Assembly (NCBI RefSeq): GCF_023700755.1
Contig: NZ_JAMKOJ010000001.1
Span: 558,001 to 622,000 of the forward strand
Direction of reading: 5' to 3'
DNA length: 64,000 nucleotides
Source: Allorhizobium sonneratiae
GTDB lineage: Bacteria > Pseudomonadota > Alphaproteobacteria > Rhizobiales > Rhizobiaceae
In this document: positions 9,862-17,253 of the stretch, one piece after another
Position numbering within the stretch: the first letter of the stretch is position 1
Layout: each line of letters begins with the position of its first letter
The notes under the pieces: generated by a model
Databases searched by the model: none
The model's input: only the letters and a program-made list of their open reading frames with translations
Told to the model about the DNA's origin: nothing
Program-made: the position numbers and the translations under genes

Positions 9862-11114
9862 TCTCGGTTGCCGATCAGCCCTGGTTTCAGGACCCGGCGC
9901 TCAAGCGCATTTTCACGCTTCTGAATGATGAACACGGTGAGGTTCGCGTCGTAGGCGGTGCGGTGCGCAACAGCCTCATGGGTGTGCCGGTCAAGGATGT
10001 CGATCTCGCCACCACCCATCTGCCTGCCGAGGTCATGGCGCGGGCGCAGGCCGCGGGGATCAAGGCAGTACCGACCGGCATCGATCATGGCACGGTGACG
10101 CTGGTTGTCGATGGCGCCCCCTTCGAGGTGACGACATTGCGTCGCGACGTGGCAACCGATGGCCGCCATGCCGAAGTCTCTTTCGGCACTGACTGGCAGG
10201 CAGACGCCGAACGGCGCGATTTTACCGTCAATGCTCTTTATGCCGATCACAGCGGCGCAGTGATCGATCCCGTCGAAGGCTTGAAAGATATTGAAACCGG
10301 CACGATCCGCTTCATCGGCGAGGCGAAAACCCGCATTGCCGAGGATTATCTCAGAGTGCTGCGCTTTTTCCGTTTCTTTGCCTGGTATGGACGGGGGCGA
10401 CCGGATGCGGAGGGTTTGCGTGCCTCGGCTGCTGCCCGCGACCGGCTGAACAGGCTCTCGCCGGAGCGGGTCTGGGCGGAAATCAAAAAGCTGCTCAGTG
10501 CTGAAAATCCGGCACGGGCCCTTTTGTGGATGCGCCAGTCAGGTGTGTTGACCGCCGTTCTGCCGGAAACGGAAAAATGGGGGATTGATGCCATTCACGG
10601 TCTGGTGGAGACCGAAGCAGCGCTTGGTCTGAAGCCCGATCCACTGTTGCGACTGGCGGCGATCGTGCCGGATGACGCCGTCCGGCTTGCCGCCATGGCG
10701 GAGCGATTGCGGCTCTCACGGGCGGAAGCCGGCTTTTTTCAGGCCTTTGCCGAGGCGCCGAAGATTGGGGCGGATCTGGGCGAGGCTGCGCTTGAAAGGT
10801 TGCTCTACCGCCATGGCAGGGCAGGGATCCTCGCACGGCTGAGGCTGGCACTGGCATCGGCACGGGCCGGGGCGGGCGACGAGATTGAGACGATGCAGGT
10901 CACCGGCAGCTTCAGCCGCTTGCTGAAAAAGGCAGAAACCTATTCAAAACCGGAGATGCCGGTGAGTGGTGCCGATATTCTCGCTGCAGGCTTCGAACCC
11001 GGACCGGAGGTCGGGCGGCTTTTGTCGCGGCTCGAAGAGGACTGGGTCGCCTCACGCTTTTCCATGAGCCGCGACGATCTGCTGATAAAATTGAAACAGG
11101 GCCTGTCATCCTGA
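9858..11114 (+). CDS. cca: CCA tRNA nucleotidyltransferase
   Basis: A 418-residue class II nucleotidyltransferase that adds or repairs the 3' CCA end of tRNAs. The N-terminal catalytic head shows VVGGAVRNSLMG and the metal-binding DVDLATT; RRDFTVNALYAD marks the ribose/nucleotide-binding part. The C-terminal half is helical, as in the alphaproteobacterial enzyme, which carries no HD phosphatase domain. The ATG at 9858 overlaps the NUDIX stop; a longer reading from 9807 would run over NUDIX coding sequence and is rejected. Last gene of its operon. A poly(A)-polymerase-like activity cannot be excluded by reading alone, but context and length favour CCA addition. Confidence 0.93.
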   Translation: MISVADQPWFQDPALKRIFTLLNDEHGEVRVVGGAVRNSLMGVPVKDVDLATTHLPAEVMARAQAAGIKAVPTGIDHGTVTLVVDGAPFEVTTLRRDVATDGRHAEVSFGTDWQADAERRDFTVNALYADHSGAVIDPVEGLKDIETGTIRFIGEAKTRIAEDYLRVLRFFRFFAWYGRGRPDAEGLRASAAARDRLNRLSPERVWAEIKKLLSAENPARALLWMRQSGVLTAVLPETEKWGIDAIHGLVETEAALGLKPDPLLRLAAIVPDDAVRLAAMAERLRLSRAEAGFFQAFAEAPKIGADLGEAALERLLYRHGRAGILARLRLALASARAGAGDEIETMQVTGSFSRLLKKAETYSKPEMPVSGADILAAGFEPGPEVGRLLSRLEEDWVASRFSMSRDDLLIKLKQGLSS

Positions 11115-11139
11115 GGGAAAAATCAGGCTGACGCAAAGA

Positions 11140-11331
11140 TCAGGCCGCGTCTTCCTTTTTCGCTTCCCGTACACGGGCGCGAATATTCTGCACCATGTTT
11201 TCCCGGATAACCGTTTCGCCGTGCACGAGCCGCATGTGCTCCACAGCACGGCGGATGACTTCTGCCTCTTCATTGGCACGCGTGTGCCATTCGCACCCTG
11301 GCACCAGGGTGGCACATTCAAACTGTTTCAT
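11140..11331 (-). CDS. DUF1059 domain-containing small protein
   Basis: A 63-residue protein matching the DUF1059 pattern: an MKQFECATLVPGCEWHTRA start with a cysteine pair, and a basic helical C-terminus. The spaced Cys and His residues suggest small-metal or redox binding, but no function is established. ATG at 11331 is preceded by a GGAGAA ribosome binding site. A perfect 12-bp inverted repeat (11349-11377) begins 17 bases upstream of the start and would form a hairpin in the leader. It converges on the cca gene. Confidence 0.85.
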   Translation of the reverse strand: MKQFECATLVPGCEWHTRANEEAEVIRRAVEHMRLVHGETVIRENMVQNIRARVREAKKEDAA

Positions 11332-11348
11332 GATACTTCTCCCGTTTC

Positions 11349-11377
11349 ATTTCACTGTTTCACGGAAACAGTGAAAT
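11349..11377. promoter_or_regulatory. Perfect 12-bp inverted repeat in the DUF1059 leader
   Basis: The arms ATTTCACTGTTT and AAACAGTGAAAT are separated by five bases (CACGG). The repeat sits just upstream of the DUF1059 ribosome binding site. It could be an operator, a leader hairpin, or part of the adjoining dispersed repeats; the sequence alone does not decide. Confidence 0.45.
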
Positions 11378-11401
11378 GCTCTCTAACTCTTTGTTTTCCC
11401 A

Positions 11402-11545
11402 TATTTCCGGACGGAGAACCGTTTCACACTTTTCCTGGAACGGTTCTGCTGCATCATTCCTTAAATCGGTTGAGATTTAAGGTGAAAATGATGCAGCAGA
11501 TGCAAAGTTACAGCGAGTTTTGTGCGCCATATTTGGCGCACGAGG
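11402..11545. repeat. Mosaic of dispersed palindromic repeats
   Basis: Three modules lie side by side. 11402-11439 matches, in reverse orientation, the 52-bp element found twice at 44554-44668 (TTTCCGGACGGA and CACTTTTCCTGGAA are shared). 11447-11498 is a long stem: TGCTGCATCATT pairs with AATGATGCAGCA and, inside it, CCTTAAATC with GATTTAAGG. 11522-11541 is the GTGCGCCA-TATT-TGGCGCAC palindrome. The last two modules recur together at 33610-33716 and 49357-49460. The style is that of rhizobial intergenic mosaic elements (RIME-like); exact family membership was not checked. It fills most of the gene-free stretch 11332-11660. Confidence 0.8.
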
Positions 11546-11660
11546 CTGTTAAGCATGTCGCGTTTCATTGTCCTCAATGAAACGATACCGTCTATGCGAA
11601 AAACAAAGCCTTCATCCCCCGAACCAGCAGGGGATGGGTTTGTTCCACGGTGTTTGCCTG

Positions 11661-11933
11661 TTATTCGGGCATGGCCCAGGCGTAGAACACCGAGGCGGAG
11701 CTTTTCAGCCCCTGCTTGCGCAACGGATGGGTTGCGTCATTGGCCGCAGACAGGCGGCCCTGCTGGCCGGCAAGCCTGAGCCTTGCCTGTTCAACGAAGT
11801 AGCAATGGGGTAAATCCGCGTCGCTCGAGGCCTTGAGATCGTTGGCTATCCGATCGATCAACTGATTGGTGTCGAGCGATCTTTCCGGTCGGGTCTTCGT
11901 GGCGGGGATGGGTTTCGTCTGCACATCAACCAT
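11661..11933 (-). CDS. Hypothetical protein with CtrA-type site upstream
   Basis: A 90-residue protein of unknown function, not recognised. It begins MVDVQTKPIPATK, has an amphipathic helix around SLDTNQLIDRIANDLKAS, and ends in an apolar SVFYAWAMPE. ATG at 11933 has a very good AGGAGG ribosome binding site; the frame stays open up to 11972 but without support. Forty-eight bases upstream of the start is a perfect TTAA-N7-TTAA site (11982-11996), suggesting control by the cell-cycle regulator CtrA. Confidence 0.65.
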   Translation of the reverse strand: MVDVQTKPIPATKTRPERSLDTNQLIDRIANDLKASSDADLPHCYFVEQARLRLAGQQGRLSAANDATHPLRKQGLKSSASVFYAWAMPE

Positions 11934-11981
11934 GGCAATCCTCCTCCTGCAACTGTAGCAAAAGGATAACACATCCCGAAA

Positions 11982-11996
11982 TTAAACCAATCTTAA
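11982..11996. promoter_or_regulatory. CtrA-type binding site
   Basis: The sequence TTAA-ACCAATC-TTAA fits the full alphaproteobacterial CtrA consensus TTAA-N7-TTAA without mismatch. It lies about 50 bases upstream of the 90-residue gene on the minus strand. A chance match in an AT-rich spacer is possible. Confidence 0.5.
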
Positions 11997-12157
11997 TTTC
12001 TGTTGATCGTCTAAATTGTTCATGTTCCCTTCATTCCGGCAGAAGGTTGGCAAAGGTTTGTTTGAGAATAACCAAACTGATTCAATCAATTGCCGGATAA
12101 TCTGTTTCGTGATGGAACAAATGGGCCTGTCGGGCAATTGTCGCAATTATGTCTTTT

Positions 12158-13072
12158 CTATGGCCAGCGCACCAGAGGCGGCAGGGATGAGAGGATTGAT
12201 TCGACATTGCCACCGGTTTTCAGCCCGAAAATCGTACCGCGGTCGTAAAGCAGGTTGAATTCGACATAGCGTCCCCGGCGCACGAGCTGTTCGTCTCGGT
12301 CGGCTTCGGTGAAGGGCGTGTTGACATTGCGCTCAACAAGCCTCGGATAGATATCGCGGAACTGTCGACCCACATCCTGCACGAAGGCAAAATTTGCCGC
12401 CCAGCGATCCTTGTTTTCGCCAGCATGCAACCAGTCAAAGAAAATGCCGCCGATGCCGCGGGCTTCGTTGCGATGGGGCAGGAAAAAATACTCATCGCAC
12501 CATTGTTTATAGCGGGCATAGTCGGCCACATCGGGATGTGCGGTGCAGGCGGCCTGCATGGCGGCGTGAAAATCGCGGCTGTCAGGATCCTCTTGCATGC
12601 GGCGGCGATCCAGAACCGGCGTCAGATCGGCGCCGCCGCCGAACCACTGGCTGGTGGTGACGACCATGCGCGTGTTCATATGCACAGCAGGAACATGCGG
12701 GTTGCAGGGATGGGCGATCAGCGAAATGCCGGAGGCCCAGAAGCGCGGATCGTCTGCCGCTCCGGGCATCTGCTTGCGAAATTCGGGTGAAAATTCGCCA
12801 TGAACAGTCGAGGTATGCACGCCGACCTTCTCGAACACCCGCCCATGCATCATCGACATGCGACCGCCGCCGCCTGCGCCTTCTTCGCGCAGCCAGTCCT
12901 TTGCCGTAAACCGGCCCGGCGCCCGATCACCCAAGGGGCCGGTCAATTCGTCTTCCAGCGCCTCGAAGGCGGCGCAGATCTCATCGCGCAGCCGCTCAAA
13001 CCAGGCGCGTGCAGCTGCTTTCTTGGCTTCGATGTCCTCCGGCAGGCCGAGGGGCAGGGTCGGGCGTTCCAT
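12158..13072 (-). CDS. hemF: Oxygen-dependent coproporphyrinogen III oxidase
   Basis: A 304-residue HemF that converts coproporphyrinogen III to protoporphyrinogen IX in heme synthesis using O2. Family hallmarks are clear: [14 protein letters not shown] near residue 55, [11 protein letters not shown] near 150, [19 protein letters not shown] near 205 and [14 protein letters not shown] near the C-terminus. Length is normal. ATG at 13072 follows a GGAGA ribosome binding site; an upstream extension to 13150 is read through a 15-bp tandem duplication and is not protein-like. A TTG-started 86-residue gene runs divergently. Heme supply fits with the respiratory petABC genes nearby, but no shared operon exists. 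Confidence 0.97.
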   Translation of the reverse strand: MERPTLPLGLPEDIEAKKAAARAWFERLRDEICAAFEALEDELTGPLGDRAPGRFTAKDWLREEGAGGGGRMSMMHGRVFEKVGVHTSTVHGEFSPEFRKQMPGAADDPRFWASGISLIAHPCNPHVPAVHMNTRMVVTTSQWFGGGADLTPVLDRRRMQEDPDSRDFHAAMQAACTAHPDVADYARYKQWCDEYFFLPHRNEARGIGGIFFDWLHAGENKDRWAANFAFVQDVGRQFRDIYPRLVERNVNTPFTEADRDEQLVRRGRYVEFNLLYDRGTIFGLKTGGNVESILSSLPPLVRWP

Positions 13073-13086
13073 TGGCAGATCTCCGT

Positions 13087-13116
13087 TCGGGTTTGGACAG
13101 ATCGGGTTTGGACAGA
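13087..13116. repeat. 15-bp tandem duplication upstream of hemF
   Basis: TCGGGTTTGGACAGA is present twice head to tail, starting 14 bases ahead of the hemF ATG. It may be a slippage product or duplicate an operator half-site; no regulator can be named. Confidence 0.6.
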
Positions 13117-13201
13117 CGATGCAGACCTGACATAGATTCCCGTTGTGCAAAGCGCAATCCTGTGCCTATCATACGCGTGTTAAGAGCCGGGGATTGTCAC
13201 C

Positions 13202-13462
13202 TTGACAGAAAAATACCCTCGACCGCCCCTTGAGGGGCTGAAACGGCAGATTGACCGCTACCGTCAGGGCAAGAGCCCGGCAGGTTCCTCCATTTACGTG
13301 CGCGAACGCTTTTGTCTCAGCCGGGCCGAGGCCCGGGCCAAGGCGCAGGAATGGTTCGAAGCCTTTCCCAAGGCCGCCTATTGGACCGAGGTGGAAAGCT
13401 GGCGACAGCTTGAGGACGACCGGATTGAATTCACCATGCGCCGCCTTGCTTCGGCCGATTGA
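13202..13462 (+). CDS. Conserved hypothetical protein (86 aa)
   Basis: An 86-residue soluble protein with TEKYPRPPLEGLKRQI at the start and a helical middle rich in Arg, Ala and Glu. The reading frame begins at TTG (13202); no ATG is available without losing most of the chain. The family is not one I can name; similar short proteins occur beside hemF in rhizobia as far as I recall, but this was not searched. It is transcribed divergently from hemF. Confidence 0.6.
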   Translation: MTEKYPRPPLEGLKRQIDRYRQGKSPAGSSIYVRERFCLSRAEARAKAQEWFEAFPKAAYWTEVESWRQLEDDRIEFTMRRLASAD

Positions 13463-13723
13463 GGACCTGCCAGCTGAGATCGGTTTCCTGTTTTGATAGC
13501 GCAATCATAACGGGAAAGATCGAAGTTTAACCTTTTCATAAAGATGAATGCAGCAGTTTTGTCCTAGTCTGTCTTACGTGGAAAAGTCTTGTGGCCGCTC
13601 TGGGCCATGAGCGATTTTCTATAGGTTTTCAAAGGCTTGATTTATGCCGACAGTATCGTTTTGCGCCTTGTGAAGCGCGAAACTCTCTCCTTGCGGAAAA
13701 CCTGTAGCTATGCGGAGGTGGAT

Positions 13724-14686
13724 ATGGCATCCGTTTCATTGAATTCGACATCGGCTTCGGCCTTGTCCGTGCTGACCGGTTCGACTGCGGCGCTGGAAAA
13801 GACGCAAAAGACCATTGCGACCGGCAAGAGCGTTGACAGCGCTGCGGACAATCCTGCGTACTGGTCGATTGCCACGACCATGAAGGCCGATAATCTGTCC
13901 ATGTCCAGCATGGAGGATGCGACGGCGCTGTCGTCTGCTGTCACCGATACCGCAGCGTTTGGATTGCAGCAGGCGACCGATATCGTTTCGGATATTCAGG
14001 CGAAACTGATCTCGGCAAAGGCCGTGGGGGCGGACAAATCGGCGATCAACGGCGACATCAGCCAGTTGAAGGATCAGCTGACTTCGACGATCCAGTCCGC
14101 GAGCTTCAACGGGCAGAACCTCTTGCAGCTGGGCGCGGGTCAGTCGCCGAAAATCGTTTCCATGGTGTCTTCGGTGGGCACGGATGGCAATGGCAATCTC
14201 TCTGTCAATGTTACCAGCATCGATACGGCCAAAACCACGCTGATCAGTCAGAACAATGCCAATGACGGTATTCTGACCCGCTCCAATATCGGCATTTCCT
14301 CTGACGGCAACACCTATGATTATCAGCTGCTGAAGGTGGTGTCAGGCGGCTCGTCCTCTTCGCCGACGGCTGTGGAAATTGCGCTCTCCAACAGCACAAG
14401 CAATGCCGAGATCGATGGCATGGTGTCTGCGACCAATTCCATCCTCTCCAGCCTGACCGATGCCAGCGCCGCCATTGGCACGAGCCAGAACAGCATCAAA
14501 TCGAACAGCAAACAGTTGCAAAATCTGCAGGATCTGAACTCCAGTGCGATTGCCAAGCTGACAGGGGCCAATATGGGCCATGCCTTCATGCAGCTGATGG
14601 CGCAAAAGGCGCAGCAGCAATTGCAGACTGAGGGGTTGAACATCGCCAACAGCGATCAGCGAAACGTGACGAAGCTCTTCATGTAA
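13724..14686 (+). CDS. Flagellin, divergent and located away from a flagellar cluster
   Basis: A 320-residue flagellin, the secreted subunit of the flagellar filament. The N-terminal D0/D1 part retains SADNPAYWSIATTMKADN, and the C-terminal part ends LNIANSDQRNVTKLFM, as in rhizobial flagellins. The central part is Ser/Thr/Asn-rich. ATG at 13724 has a GGAGG ribosome binding site. No other flagellar gene is present, so it is a solitary copy. Compared with the usual rhizobial ends (for instance NxxNILSLFR), the C-terminus is divergent (KLFM), which points to a minor or specialised filament protein. A near-CtrA sequence (TTAA-CCTTTTC-ATAA, 13527-13541) lies upstream. Confidence 0.85.
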   Translation: MASVSLNSTSASALSVLTGSTAALEKTQKTIATGKSVDSAADNPAYWSIATTMKADNLSMSSMEDATALSSAVTDTAAFGLQQATDIVSDIQAKLISAKAVGADKSAINGDISQLKDQLTSTIQSASFNGQNLLQLGAGQSPKIVSMVSSVGTDGNGNLSVNVTSIDTAKTTLISQNNANDGILTRSNIGISSDGNTYDYQLLKVVSGGSSSSPTAVEIALSNSTSNAEIDGMVSATNSILSSLTDASAAIGTSQNSIKSNSKQLQNLQDLNSSAIAKLTGANMGHAFMQLMAQKAQQQLQTEGLNIANSDQRNVTKLFM

Positions 14687-14700
14687 GCTTGTAATGCATC

Positions 14701-14752
14701 AGATGAAAAGCGTTACAGCGTCCTTTGTGCGCCATATTTGGCGCACGGCACT
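14701..14752. repeat. Partial copy of the dispersed palindromic element
   Basis: Contains the GTGCGCCA-TATT-TGGCGCAC palindrome (14727-14746) flanked by GTTACAGCG and GGCACTATAAC, which are the outer arms of the same module at 11.5, 33.6 and 49.4 kb. The long-stem half of the element is missing. It lies 15-65 bases after the flagellin stop and could act as a 3'-end structure. Confidence 0.75.
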
Positions 14753-14806
14753 ATAACTCTGCACAGATTTTCAAAGATTGACGCTGTGTATGTCCGGTGA
14801 TGCCCT

Positions 14807-16183
14807 TCAGTGGCGTTTGCGTGGCCCGTTGCGGCGGCGCGGTCCCGGACGGGCGGCGGGCGCAGGGCGCGCAGCAGTTGAAGGCGGCGTTTCGGCAATC
14901 GCAGCTTCAGGCTCGGTCTTCGCCGCCTCATGATCCTCCGTGCTTGCTTTGGCGGGCGTCTCCTTCATCACGCTTTCAGGTGCGATGGTAAGGGCGTCCT
15001 GCTCCCGGTCGTCCTTTACGGGCGCGGGTTCTGTCTGGACATGTCCGGGGAGGGCAGCATTGTGTGCAGCTGGCAGGGATACGACATTGTCGTGGCGCGC
15101 ATCGCCCGACGGGGACTGGTTATCGGTCATGCCATGTTCCGGGGTCGCGGAAGATGGCGCGTCTTCGGCCTTCGGGCTGGCCTCAGCTTCAGCCGCCTGA
15201 GGAGCGGGGTCTGACGGGCTGGCCTTCCTGGTTGTGCCCTGTTGTTGCAACAGGTTGCGCAAAAGCTCGGTCACTTTCAGCGCGCCGGGAATTTCCGTAT
15301 TGGTGCCGTGACCGGAGCGGGCGATACGCTGCGTATGTTCACTTGCGCCGGTGGCGTTCATCTCGCCGAACCAGTCAAGCTCCCCAAGGATTGCATTCGG
15401 CGTCGAAACGACAGCGGGCAGGGTGACACAGGTGCCGAAGCTGACGAGGCGCAAGCGGTCTGCAATCTCTTCCAGCCGTTCAGGATCACTCCTGTCCAGG
15501 GCAAAAAGCGCTTCGGCAATCGTCATGCTGCCGCGTGAATGGCCAACCGCCAGAGTGAAGGACAGATCCTTGTCCCTCAGCAACGCCTCAACCGTATCGG
15601 TGTCGAGACCGGTGCTGCAGGCGGCGGGGCCGTCATGAGACAGGCGGCGGCTGTAATCGCCGAATTTCGGTCGTCCGATGACGTCGTCGATCATATCGAA
15701 ATTTTGCCGCAGAAAACCGAGCGGGCCGAAGAAAAACCCGGCGCCCATGCTCTCGGCCAGAAGATCGCCAAGACCATAGCCGGAAACAACCGCTGCCACG
15801 GGCTCGCCCACGGCGTCGGCGACATTGCGGGCAAAGGCTGCCGCACCGCAGGCCGAACCGCCCATGCCCGCGACCGCCAGCGTATGCACGCGCTTGCCGC
15901 CGCGCAGGCGATATTCCTCAACTGTTTCGCACAGCGTCAACATGCCCTTGCCGGTGGGCGGCACGATCATGATCGCGCCTTCGGCGGCCAGGCAATCACT
16001 GATATAAAAGGTTTCATCCGTGGTCAGCGCCTTGATGTCGTAAAACAGCGCATCGAGCGTGGCATTGCGCAGCCGCCACGGCTCAAGTGCAGCATTGCGG
16101 AAGGGGCGGCTGTGGATACGCTCCGGTAGCGACAGGGAGCGGGCGAACTGGGTAAGGCTGAATGTGACTGCCGTATCGAACAT
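14807..16183 (-). CDS. Alpha/beta-hydrolase-like protein with disordered basic tail
   Basis: A 458-residue protein. The first ~310 residues look like an alpha/beta-hydrolase fold: GMGGSACGAAAFARN near 110 and GHSRGSMT near 215, a nucleophile-elbow-like G-x-S-x-G. The last ~150 residues are low-complexity, Pro/Ala/Glu-rich and end in a basic stretch (RPGPRRRNGPRKRH) that could bind nucleic acid or a membrane surface. ATG at 16183 has a GGAGA ribosome binding site. No signal peptide is seen. The family is not named; hydrolase activity is an inference from one motif. No operon partner: trmL lies 200 bases upstream on the same strand. Confidence 0.7.
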   Translation of the reverse strand: MFDTAVTFSLTQFARSLSLPERIHSRPFRNAALEPWRLRNATLDALFYDIKALTTDETFYISDCLAAEGAIMIVPPTGKGMLTLCETVEEYRLRGGKRVHTLAVAGMGGSACGAAAFARNVADAVGEPVAAVVSGYGLGDLLAESMGAGFFFGPLGFLRQNFDMIDDVIGRPKFGDYSRRLSHDGPAACSTGLDTDTVEALLRDKDLSFTLAVGHSRGSMTIAEALFALDRSDPERLEEIADRLRLVSFGTCVTLPAVVSTPNAILGELDWFGEMNATGASEHTQRIARSGHGTNTEIPGALKVTELLRNLLQQQGTTRKASPSDPAPQAAEAEASPKAEDAPSSATPEHGMTDNQSPSGDARHDNVVSLPAAHNAALPGHVQTEPAPVKDDREQDALTIAPESVMKETPAKASTEDHEAAKTEPEAAIAETPPSTAARPAPAARPGPRRRNGPRKRH

Positions 16184-16387
16184 GAATCTTCTCCCGCATA
16201 ATTGCTGCAATGCAGCATAAGGACGGATGATCCGATTATCAATGGTTACTTTAACAGTTTTTCATTCACGAATAAGATGCATAAGCAATCGATAGGATAC
16301 CAGTTTACACCGGAATGGTCCGATCTGCTTTGGCAAAATACAGTCAAAAGTGATTTTATTTGCTGCGTGAGAGGCGTGGGGTTTGTC

Positions 16388-16849
16388 TCAGGGCAAACGG
16401 GTCTGGCGCAGCGCTTCTCCGGCCACCATCGCCGCCGACATGGCGACATTGATGGAACGCTGGCCTTCGACCATGGGAATGAGGAGGCGGGCATCGGCTT
16501 TTTCATGCACACTGTCCGGCACGCCGGCGCTTTCTCGCCCGAAGAGCAGGATATCGTCGGCGCGGAAGGCGAAATCATAATAAATCCCGGCAGCTCTGGT
16601 CGAGGCGAGAATCAGACGCCTGCCGGTCGTTGCCCGCCATGCCTCGAAGGCGGCCCAGTCGAGATGGCGCGTCAGTGTCACGGTTTGCAGATAATCCATG
16701 CCGGCCCGTTTCAGGCTGCGGTCGGAAAGATCAAATCCCGCCGGTTCGATCACATCGACACAGAGACCAAGACAGGCGGCGAGTCTCAGGATCGTGCCGG
16801 TATTGCCGGGAATATCGGGCTGGTAAAGGGCGATGCGAAGCTCTGACAT
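16388..16849 (-). CDS. trmL: tRNA (cytidine(34)-2'-O)-methyltransferase
   Basis: A 153-residue SPOUT methyltransferase of the TrmL (YibK) type, which methylates the ribose of the wobble C/U in certain tRNA-Leu anticodons with S-adenosylmethionine. Visible motifs are QPDIPGNTGTILRLAA at the N-terminus, LLFGRESAGVP in the middle and MVEGQRSINVAMSAAMV at the knot. Length equals that of the family. ATG at 16849 begins the typical SELRIALYQP sequence. Confidence 0.95.
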   Translation of the reverse strand: MSELRIALYQPDIPGNTGTILRLAACLGLCVDVIEPAGFDLSDRSLKRAGMDYLQTVTLTRHLDWAAFEAWRATTGRRLILASTRAAGIYYDFAFRADDILLFGRESAGVPDSVHEKADARLLIPMVEGQRSINVAMSAAMVAGEALRQTRLP

Positions 16850-17253
16850 GGGGCGTTTTTAGGCAAAGCCGCCTCTTTTGTCTGTGCCTATTGTGCAACG
16901 ATCTTCGACGAAGACCAGATTTTATGCAGATTCTGTCTTTTCAGCGTCACAGGGTTTCTGTAGATTTCCGTCAGTTCAACGCGAGACAAGGGAGGCCATC
17001 ATGATTATGTTTGTTTGGATGCGCTTGCCTGGGGTTTCTTCTGCCCTTCTTTTGGCCCCACACCAGATTTAAATCGCGTTTCCATCCTTTCCTGAATTTT
17101 CGTCTTTCAATTCGTTAAACAATGGCTGGCCTTTTGGCGCATCCGGGTCGCGAAAAACCGCTGATCCCATTTCGCCCGATGCCCTTGCCTTTGTGGCCTT
17201 CGATGTCTTTCCTCGGAAATGGCATCAAGTGACTGAAAAATGGAGTATTTTCC
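16850..17253. other. Intergenic region upstream of the ABC exporter genes
   Basis: A 404-base spacer between divergent trmL and the first ABC exporter. It must hold both promoters. The only notable item is a 23-codon ORF with a strong ribosome binding site (17001-17072). No repeat, tRNA or convincing hairpin was seen. Confidence 0.6.
17001..17072 (+). CDS. Candidate 23-residue small protein or leader peptide
   Basis: ATG at 17001 is preceded by AAGGGAGG at ideal spacing. The encoded peptide, MIMFVWMRLPGVSSALLLAP then HQI, is hydrophobic and could be a short membrane peptide. It ends 181 bases before the ABC exporter start. It may be a leader peptide, a small membrane protein, or chance; only the ribosome binding site and hydrophobicity support it. 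Confidence 0.3.
   Translation: MIMFVWMRLPGVSSALLLAPHQI

Noticed and set aside
11522..11779. 85-codon plus-strand ORF starting in the palindromic element
   Set aside because: The start comes from the repeat sequence (MRHIWRT), and the rest is antisense to the 90-residue gene.
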